7,110 nucleotides of DNA from Bacilli bacterium. GTDB lineage: Bacteria > Bacillota_I > Bacilli_A > RFN20 > CAG-288. Every line of letters starts with the position of its first letter. The first letter of the stretch is position 1. The stretch lies in NCBI GenBank assembly GCA_022774485.1, contig JALFLX010000008.1:1-7110 (forward strand), read 5' to 3'. Both the position numbers and the translations under genes were made by a program. This document shows positions 1 to 4,856 of the stretch, piece after piece. The notes beneath the pieces were generated by a model. The model did no database searches and was not told the DNA's origin. It saw only the letters and a program-made list of their open reading frames with translations.

Positions 1-610
1 TAGAGCAAATCGCCAGTCAGACTCGAAATTCAAGAGAACGACTGCAGGCATGTTCTATAAATTCATCAATAAACTCGAGGGGAAGAAAGTCATCCCTGAG
101 AATGTCAACTGCTTCAGAGGCCTTTCTAGACGCGCTGTCGATGCTTTAAATGCTCTGCCTGAAAAAGATAGATATTATGTCGCTCTTGTCCCGATGGTCG
201 GATTCAAGACTTGTGAGATTGACTTTGTCCGTCAAGAACGCGATGCGGGTGAGAGCAAATACAATGTCTCTAAGATGTTTGATTACGCGTTTAATCTCAT
301 CTCTTGCACCACTGCAAAACCTCTTTATGCTCCTTTGAAAGCGGGTGCGATCTCTATGGCGATTACCGGATTCCTTTCTGTTGTCTTCTTGGTTTTATTC
401 TTCTTAGCGGAGTTTGCGCTGATTTCTCATGAGACGATCTATCTTGTCTTCTTGTTGATTTTTGCCCTTGCGTTCTTTGCATCTCTCATTATCTTTGTCA
501 TCGGCATTATTGGCTTGTATATGCACAATATTTTAATTAACACGAGAGAGCGTCCTACGACGCAGATCGGTGAAGTATTAAGACCAGAGGAAAAGGAGAA
601 AACAGAATGA
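1..610 (+). CDS. GT2 family membrane glycosyltransferase (DPM1/GtrB-like), 3' part only
   Basis: The reading frame is open from base 2, so the gene begins before the window; the ATG at 50 is internal. The visible 202 residues are the C-terminal part of a GtrB / dolichyl-phosphate-mannose-synthase-like enzyme, a family that moves a sugar from a nucleotide donor to a polyprenyl phosphate on the cytoplasmic face. Family hallmarks are a basic stretch then FYKFINKL, SRRAVDALNALPE, GFK, and RQERDAGESKYNVSKM. Two long hydrophobic helices follow (about residues 115-145 and 147-178), then GLYMHNIL and a short tail with RERP, matching the usual GEYLGRIY...RP ending. One oddity is that the usual GDFRL motif before the SRR segment reads NCFRGL, so the conserved Asp is replaced by Cys. 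The stop overlaps the start of the pyrophosphatase gene by 4 bases, so the two are probably cotranscribed. The donor and acceptor cannot be read from this fragment. Confidence 0.85.
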   Translation, partial: RANRQSDSKFKRTTAGMFYKFINKLEGKKVIPENVNCFRGLSRRAVDALNALPEKDRYYVALVPMVGFKTCEIDFVRQERDAGESKYNVSKMFDYAFNLISCTTAKPLYAPLKAGAISMAITGFLSVVFLVLFFLAEFALISHETIYLVFLLIFALAFFASLIIFVIGIIGLYMHNILINTRERPTTQIGEVLRPEEKEKTE

Positions 611-1209
611 ACATTTGGCACGACATTGCTCCGGAGCGTGTGACTCCGGAAAAATTTACCGCGGTTATCGAGATTCCAAAAGAGAGCAATTGCAAATACG
701 AGCTTGATAAATCTACCGGTCTCATCATGCTTGACCGCGTCTTGTACACTGCGACTCACTATCCTGCAAATTACGGCTTTATTCCGCTTACGTTCGCTCA
801 GGATAATGACCCTCTCGATGTTCTTGTCCTCTGTCAAGAACCTTTGAGCCCATTAACCTTAGTTGATGCGAAACCGATTGGTATGATTCGAATGGTCGAC
901 CAGGGATTTATCGATGAAAAAATCATCGCTGTTTGTTTAGGAGATCCTTTTTATTCTGAATTTGATGATCTGTTGAAACTTCCTTCTTTTGTTGGAAATG
1001 AAATCCGTCACTTCTTCCGTGTCTATAAGACTTTGGAGGGGAAAAAGACAAATGTCACTGCGATCAAAGGGAAAGAAGCTGCTCTTGAGGTGATCGCAAA
1101 TTCGATTCAAGCGTATAAAGAATACCGAGCTGGCGAGTTTAAGGGGTATGGAAAAGCCTTTGAAGAGGGCGAAGCCATCACCGAAAAATCTGCTCCGAAG
1201 GTCTACTGA
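607..1209 (+). CDS. ppa: Inorganic pyrophosphatase, family I
   Basis: A 200-aa soluble cytoplasmic enzyme that hydrolyses pyrophosphate to phosphate, pulling forward reactions such as nucleotide-sugar synthesis. The family I signature DNDPLDV is at residues 66-72. Aligned by eye to the E. coli enzyme, the active site appears complete: E22, K30, E32, R44, Y56 (in NYGF), D66, D68, D71, D98, D103, K105, and Y140-K141. The protein is slightly longer than the usual 175-185 residues because of an extended C-terminus. The ATG lies inside the stop of the preceding glycosyltransferase (ATGA), with a good Shine-Dalgarno AAGGAG at 593-598, 8 bases upstream. The next gene starts one base after this stop. 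Its place in a glycosyltransferase operon fits a role in removing pyrophosphate during envelope sugar activation, but the enzyme is housekeeping and the link is inference. Many Bacilli use the unrelated family II enzyme instead. Confidence 0.96.
   Translation: MNIWHDIAPERVTPEKFTAVIEIPKESNCKYELDKSTGLIMLDRVLYTATHYPANYGFIPLTFAQDNDPLDVLVLCQEPLSPLTLVDAKPIGMIRMVDQGFIDEKIIAVCLGDPFYSEFDDLLKLPSFVGNEIRHFFRVYKTLEGKKTNVTAIKGKEAALEVIANSIQAYKEYRAGEFKGYGKAFEEGEAITEKSAPKVY
1197..1201 (+). promoter_or_regulatory. Shine-Dalgarno site (GAAGG) that fixes the start of the HicB-like gene
   Basis: GAAGG lies 9 bases before the ATG at 1211, inside the last codons of ppa. It favours 1211 over the upstream in-frame ATG at 1148, which lies within ppa and would add 21 residues resembling an off-frame reading of ppa (rich in K, R and P). 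Confidence 0.65.
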
Positions 1210-1210
1210 T

Positions 1211-1516
1211 ATGGAACTTCACTATCCTGGAATTATCGTCCAAGAGGGAGAAGAGACTCTTTGTTTCTTCTATGATCTTCCTTCTGGCATTTTAGTGGCA
1301 GAATCCAAAGAGGATGCGATTTACTGTCTTCAGGATTGCCTGATTGAACTTCTTGAAGAAGAGGGGGAAGATTATGAAAAAATCCTTGTAAAACCCACTC
1401 CTCTTAATGAGATTGATGAGCTTATGGTCGCAAGAAAGTTAATTGGAAAGCCTCTCAATCCAGAACAGGTTAGGAAAGTGATGGTTGTTCTCTCTTCGGA
1501 AGAGAATAGTGACTGA
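1211..1516 (+). CDS. Small HicB-like (antitoxin-fold) protein, no toxin partner visible
   Basis: A 101-aa acidic protein. Residues 5-51 follow the HicB pattern: a first strand YPGIIVQE, a second strand TLCFFYDLPSG with the typical F-x-DLP turn, a third strand ILVAES, then the KEDAIYCLQDCLIELLEEEG helix in place of the usual 'leEAlenakeal'. A short V-K-P-T-P segment stands where HicB proteins often have 'iPePs'. The remaining 35 residues may be a small helical tail; I see no clear helix-turn-helix or ribbon-helix-helix. HicB normally neutralises the small mRNase HicA, but no HicA-like ORF lies on either side: ppa is upstream and a convergent envelope gene is downstream. An orphan HicB-fold regulator or a domesticated remnant is therefore likelier than a working toxin-antitoxin pair. 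The start is one base after the ppa stop, so translation is probably coupled. The last 47 bases overlap the end of the opposite-strand gene. Confidence 0.6.
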   Translation: MELHYPGIIVQEGEETLCFFYDLPSGILVAESKEDAIYCLQDCLIELLEEEGEDYEKILVKPTPLNEIDELMVARKLIGKPLNPEQVRKVMVVLSSEENSD

Positions 1517-3068
1517 GAGAATCCTTATAGGACTTTCCCTGGTAAAGACTTAACATCATTTTAGAATCTTTCAAGAACTCATCGTCGATGAGTTCTTTTC
1601 CATCTCTCTCTAAAAGTGTGTCTCTGTTTGAGAAAAGGTTTGTCCCTAACCCTAGAACATCATCTTTGACCATGACACCTAAGCTAGCAAGGACTGTCGG
1701 CAAGGTGTCAAAAGCGGTATATTCTCTTCTTCTGTGTTTCTCTTTCACTTCGACTGCGCTGTTGAGATAACAGACATAGGCGCGTCTACTGTAATTGTCA
1801 TCCAGATCAGTGTAATAATCGCTATCCATGGTCAGATGATCCCCGAGAAGGACAAAGGTTGTATTGTCTCTGATTTTTTCGTTGACCTCACCGCTTTGGA
1901 AAAACCACTTTATGAATTCCATTGTTTTGATGGAAGAACAGCGGTAGGCGTTAGAATAGCTGTCCTCAAATTCATCCGGACAATCTTCGCAGGTGTATCC
2001 GTTCGGGAAGTGAGTATCGACAGTCAGCATCGTCAAGTTGAATGTCTCATCATTCTTTTGATAGGTCAAGATTTCATTTTTTGCAATCTGGAAAAGATAG
2101 CGATCTTCAAAGCCCCAGTTGACTTTGTAATCCTCTTCTAATCCAAGCGAAGGGAAGAGATGCTTTTGTGCGTAAAGATAATCTTTGATGTCATAGTTTC
2201 CATGACTCGTGAAATATAATCTTCTTCCACCAAAGGTCGCATCGCTTCCTAAGAGAAGATGATTTTGATATCCTTGCTCTTTTAAAATATCACCTAACGA
2301 GCGTATGCCCGGGAAAAAATTGTCTTTTAAACTCATGTTGTTCTCTCCGGTCGGAATGATTAAAGGAAGACCAGAGGTGTTTGAGAACATGCTGCCAGCG
2401 GTGAAACTCGCTCCTTGCATAACAGTGGCACCAGTGAGAGGGCCATCTCCTTCAAAGGATTCTCCGTATTGAGAGAGTGTCTCTAATTCTGGAATACAAG
2501 AAACTTTTTTTGCACCACCATTTTCTTCGCTAACAAGGGTTACTTCCATCGATTCTAAGAAAATCATCACCAGATTTCTCTTTTTCTCAGGAAAGACATA
2601 TCGTTCTTCCTCAGGGAAGACATAATTCTCTTCAATATAGGTCGATTTTTCATGTCGCAAGAGAATGAAGTCGGTGAGTTCTAACCAGTTCCATGCAAAA
2701 CAAGAAAGGACTAATAAAAAGGAAAGAGAAGCAGTCATCATAATGCTGAGAGAAGCTTTTCTCTTCTTTCTTTCATTGACTTTGAAAAGAAGAATGCCGA
2801 AAATTGCAGTGAGAAGAGAAGCGGGAATTAAGATAGAAAGCGCTCCTTTGAGCACCATAAAATCACCCGTTCCCTGAAGAGGAACTTTCATGTGAAAGAG
2901 CAGCTCTTGGATGGTCATATGATTCCAAGTTAGCATCGCCCAAAGGAAAAAGAAAGAGATTGCAAAGACAAGAAAGAAAACGATGAGTAAGATGATGTTG
3001 ATCAGTATTCTCTTCCGATAAGGGGAAATTTGATTTTCTTTTACTGAGGATTTTACTTTTTTTGCCAT
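1470..3068 (-). CDS. Membrane phosphoglycerol transferase, OpgB/LtaS-like sulfatase-fold enzyme
   Basis: A 532-aa membrane protein of the alkaline phosphatase/sulfatase superfamily. A basic N-terminus (1-20) leads into three hydrophobic helices (about 20-45, 72-96 and 107-136), then an extracytoplasmic catalytic domain. Visible catalytic motifs are NLVMIFLESME with metal ligand E172, SFTAGSM with probable nucleophile T223, WGFEDRYLF (318-326), TVDTHFP (349-355, H353), and LLGDHLTM with D410-H411. The combination ASFTAG...GLPL, DTHFPNGY, paired cysteines near 360-363 and DH-L-M resembles OpgB/MdoB phosphoglycerol transferase I more than classical LtaS, which reads GKTSDAEF and YGDHYG. LtaS typically has five membrane helices; this protein has three. 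The family moves glycerophosphate from phosphatidylglycerol to a glycan or lipoteichoic chain outside the membrane. The acceptor is not readable here. The start is the only sensible one, since the next Met lies inside the first helix, yet it has no Shine-Dalgarno site. The gene is divergent from an acyltransferase/glycosyltransferase operon. Confidence 0.85.
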   Translation of the reverse strand: MAKKVKSSVKENQISPYRKRILINIILLIVFFLVFAISFFFLWAMLTWNHMTIQELLFHMKVPLQGTGDFMVLKGALSILIPASLLTAIFGILLFKVNERKKRKASLSIMMTASLSFLLVLSCFAWNWLELTDFILLRHEKSTYIEENYVFPEEERYVFPEKKRNLVMIFLESMEVTLVSEENGGAKKVSCIPELETLSQYGESFEGDGPLTGATVMQGASFTAGSMFSNTSGLPLIIPTGENNMSLKDNFFPGIRSLGDILKEQGYQNHLLLGSDATFGGRRLYFTSHGNYDIKDYLYAQKHLFPSLGLEEDYKVNWGFEDRYLFQIAKNEILTYQKNDETFNLTMLTVDTHFPNGYTCEDCPDEFEDSYSNAYRCSSIKTMEFIKWFFQSGEVNEKIRDNTTFVLLGDHLTMDSDYYTDLDDNYSRRAYVCYLNSAVEVKEKHRRREYTAFDTLPTVLASLGVMVKDDVLGLGTNLFSNRDTLLERDGKELIDDEFLKDSKMMLSLYQGKSYKDSLSHYSLPKREQPSLS

Positions 3069-3074
3069 GTGTCA

Positions 3075-3080
3075 ATTATA
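3075..3080 (-). promoter_or_regulatory. Probable -10 box (TATAAT) for the phosphoglycerol transferase, leaderless arrangement
   Basis: On the minus strand a perfect TATAAT is followed by exactly 6 bases (TGACAC) and then the ATG at 3068. By normal -10 geometry the A of the start codon would be the first transcribed base. The -35 region at 17-bp spacing is only a T-run (revcomp of 3098-3103), so this half is weak. There is no Shine-Dalgarno sequence between this box and the ATG. Confidence 0.5.
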
Positions 3081-3211
3081 TAACAATTTGAAGAGAGAAA
3101 AAAGGTCGCGAAAAGTCCAAAAACTGAAATTATAAACACTTGTTGTTTTTCTAATAATTTTAAATAAATTGTAAAAAAACAATGGAAAGAATGAGTAAAA
3201 ATGATAGAAAC

Positions 3212-3240
3212 TTGAACCTCGAGCGTGTTTTGAGTATAAT
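3212..3240 (+). promoter_or_regulatory. Probable promoter (TTGAAC - 17 bp - TATAAT) for the acyltransferase/glycosyltransferase operon
   Basis: A -35 TTGAAC (3212-3217, 4 of 6 consensus) is separated by 17 bases from a perfect -10 TATAAT (3235-3240). An A/T-rich stretch at about 3150-3180 lies upstream. The predicted first transcribed base is 3247 or 3248, which is the base before, or the A of, the ATG at 3248. That implies a leaderless or one-base-leader mRNA and argues against starts further upstream (3182, 3191), which this transcript would not include. Confidence 0.65.
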
Positions 3241-3247
3241 TCTCAGG

Positions 3248-4033
3248 ATGAAAACAAAACTGCCAGAGACGATCTTCTTTGAAGATGAGCTCAACGATGA
3301 GTTCTCCACTGCTACGATTCAGGCGAGGAAGATCGATAAGAATTACCGTTATTTGCATAAGACCATCTTTGGAGAAATTCTTCATTTCTTATGCTATCGC
3401 GTGATTGCAACTCCGATTGCAAAGATTTATCTCAAGGCGAAATTTCATCATAAGATTGTCGGAAAAGAAAAAATGAAAGAGGTGAAAGATACCGGGTATT
3501 TCCTCTACGGGAATCACACTCAACAGATGGCAGATGCTCTCATCCCTTCTTTTGTCGCTTTTCCAAAAGGGGTCTATGTCATCGTTCATCCAAACAATGT
3601 CTCAATGAAAGTCTTCGGTAAAGTCACACCTTATTTAGGAGCGCTTCCGCTTCCCGATGATCTTGGCGCGATGAAAAACTTTCTGAAAGCGATTGAGAAG
3701 AGATTGGATCAAAAAAAGGCGATCTGCATATATCCAGAGGCTCATATCTGGCCCTATTACACGAAGATTCGACCGTTCACGGAGAAGTCTTTCCACTATC
3801 CTGTGAAATATCAAAAACCTGTGTTTTGTTTCACCAACACCTATCAAAAAAGAAAAAATGGTAAGGTGCAAATCATTACCTATATCGACGGACCTTTTTA
3901 TCCAGATCCAAACTTAAATCAACGGGAAGATATGAAAAGGCTCAGAGATTTATGCTACGAAGCCATGGTGAGGGAAAGTCAGAAAAATACGATAGAAGTC
4001 ATTCGTTACGAAAGGAAAAAAGAGAATGATTGA
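3248..4033 (+). CDS. PlsC-like acyltransferase (LPLAT superfamily)
   Basis: A 261-aa protein related to lysophospholipid/1-acylglycerol-3-phosphate acyltransferases, which transfer acyl groups to lipid or glycolipid hydroxyls at the inner membrane face. The core starts near residue 70: block I is GNHTQQMADAL (88-98), block II-like KVTPYLGALPLPDDL (125-139), and block III IYPEAHIWPYY (161-171). Only one weakly hydrophobic segment is seen (about 43-62). The usual H-x4-D reads H90-x5-D96, with Ala at the normal Asp place; the second acyltransferase domain of this operon keeps H-x4-D. I chose the ATG at 3248 because a good promoter ends just before it and related proteins, as I recall them, begin near the xxDELNDEF segment. 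The frame extends up to an ATG at 3182 (283 aa), but neither that nor 3191 has a good ribosome site. The stop overlaps the next gene by 8 bases. The acyl acceptor is unknown. Confidence 0.82.
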   Translation: MKTKLPETIFFEDELNDEFSTATIQARKIDKNYRYLHKTIFGEILHFLCYRVIATPIAKIYLKAKFHHKIVGKEKMKEVKDTGYFLYGNHTQQMADALIPSFVAFPKGVYVIVHPNNVSMKVFGKVTPYLGALPLPDDLGAMKNFLKAIEKRLDQKKAICIYPEAHIWPYYTKIRPFTEKSFHYPVKYQKPVFCFTNTYQKRKNGKVQIITYIDGPFYPDPNLNQREDMKRLRDLCYEAMVRESQKNTIEVIRYERKKEND

Positions 4034-4856
4034 TTTGCTTTTTTGCGGGAATTCGTATGTCTTTGACGGCGTCTTAACCGCATTACTTTCGATCTTAAAG
4101 CGCTCGAAAGAGGATACTTATCGAGTCCATATTTTCACGATGAATCTGACGAGAGTCAAAGAAAACTACACTCCGATTTCCTCTGATTGTATCGCCTATC
4201 TTGAGAAGATGATGAAAGAGTACAACACTGAGAATCAAGTGCTCTGTCACGATGTCACAGAGCTTTATGAGAGGGAACTTGGTCACTCCCCAAACGAGGG
4301 ATGCTATTGTTCTCCTTACACATTGCTCCGTTTACTGTTAGACCTTGTTCCAGGAATTGATTCTGATAAAATTCTTTATCTTGATTGTGATATCATGTTC
4401 AACCGCGATATTCATCTTCTTTACGATTATGATATCAGTGAAGTTGAATATGCAGCGAGCTCTGATCATTACGGGAAATATCTGATTCACCCTGGTTACA
4501 TCAACGCTGGAGTCTTGTTGTTCAATTTGAAAAAGTGCAGAGAAACTGAACTCTTTTCCAAAGCTCGTGACCTGATTTGCAAAAAGAAATTAGTCTTCGC
4601 TGATCAGAGTGCTATCATCCGCTCCACCACGAAGAGGCTTCATCTTCCTCAACGCTTCAACGATCAGAAGTTTCTTCATAAACACACCGTTGTTCGCCAC
4701 TTTTCCAAACGCCTGTTCTATCTTCCCTACCCTCACACGGACAACATCAAACAGTGGCATGTTGAAAAAGTACATCGCATTTTCCATTATCATCAGTTCG
4801 ATGATATCTACGAGGATTATTTAACTCGTAAGAAAGAAGGTTTCCATTATGAATAA
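4026..4856 (+). CDS. GT8 family glycosyltransferase
   Basis: A 276-aa soluble glycosyltransferase with the GT8 layout. GT8 enzymes are retaining transferases using UDP-glucose, UDP-galactose or similar donors with Mn2+. Visible landmarks are an N-terminal nucleotide-binding strand with CGNSYVFDGVLTALLSI (7-23), SPYTLLRLLL (96-105), the metal-binding DxD in YLDCDIMF (D120, D122), GYINAGVLLFNLKK (157-170), ADQSAI (192-197), and a C-terminal VRHF (H225) that probably supplies the third metal ligand. The usual HYxGxxKPW ending is altered: the His and the IKQW (241-244) are more widely spaced. There are no membrane helices. The start has a Shine-Dalgarno AAAGGA at 4011-4016. It overlaps the acyltransferase stop by 8 bases (ATGATTGA) and its own stop overlaps the next gene by 8 bases, so the products are likely made together. 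The sugar and acceptor cannot be told; a membrane lipid acceptor is inferred from the neighbours. Confidence 0.88.
   Translation: MIDLLFCGNSYVFDGVLTALLSILKRSKEDTYRVHIFTMNLTRVKENYTPISSDCIAYLEKMMKEYNTENQVLCHDVTELYERELGHSPNEGCYCSPYTLLRLLLDLVPGIDSDKILYLDCDIMFNRDIHLLYDYDISEVEYAASSDHYGKYLIHPGYINAGVLLFNLKKCRETELFSKARDLICKKKLVFADQSAIIRSTTKRLHLPQRFNDQKFLHKHTVVRHFSKRLFYLPYPHTDNIKQWHVEKVHRIFHYHQFDDIYEDYLTRKKEGFHYE

Noticed and set aside
439..837. Minus-strand open frame of 132 codons opposite the GT2 and ppa genes
   Set aside because: It is a shadow of two well-supported genes on the other strand; it has no recognisable motif and crosses their junction.
607..1209. Possible use of TGA as tryptophan, as in Mycoplasma, given the Mollicutes-like gene content
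   Set aside because: TGA sits exactly at expected protein ends (GT2, ppa, acyltransferase) and Trp is written TGG, so the standard bacterial code applies.
1148..1210. Upstream ATG that would extend the HicB-like protein by 21 residues
   Set aside because: It lies wholly inside the end of ppa and the added residues look like an off-frame reading, while the ATG at 1211 has a GAAGG site 9 bases upstream.
1491..1505. Palindrome TCTCTTCGGAAGAGA as a two-way terminator at the convergent gene ends
   Set aside because: The stem is only 6 bp, A/T-rich at the loop side, and no T-run follows on either strand; it lies within coding sequence of both genes.
1734..2141. Plus-strand open frame of 135 codons inside the phosphoglycerol transferase
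   Set aside because: It is antisense to the catalytic domain with its conserved motifs and has no domain of its own.
3182..3247. Upstream in-frame starts (3182, 3191) for the acyltransferase
   Set aside because: No properly spaced ribosome site precedes either, and a strong promoter (TTGAAC-17-TATAAT) lies inside this extension, so the main transcript would not contain it.
2863..3385. Minus-strand frames crossing the 5' end of the phosphoglycerol transferase gene and the divergent intergenic region
   Set aside because: They overlap better-supported genes or promoters and their translations have no recognisable features.
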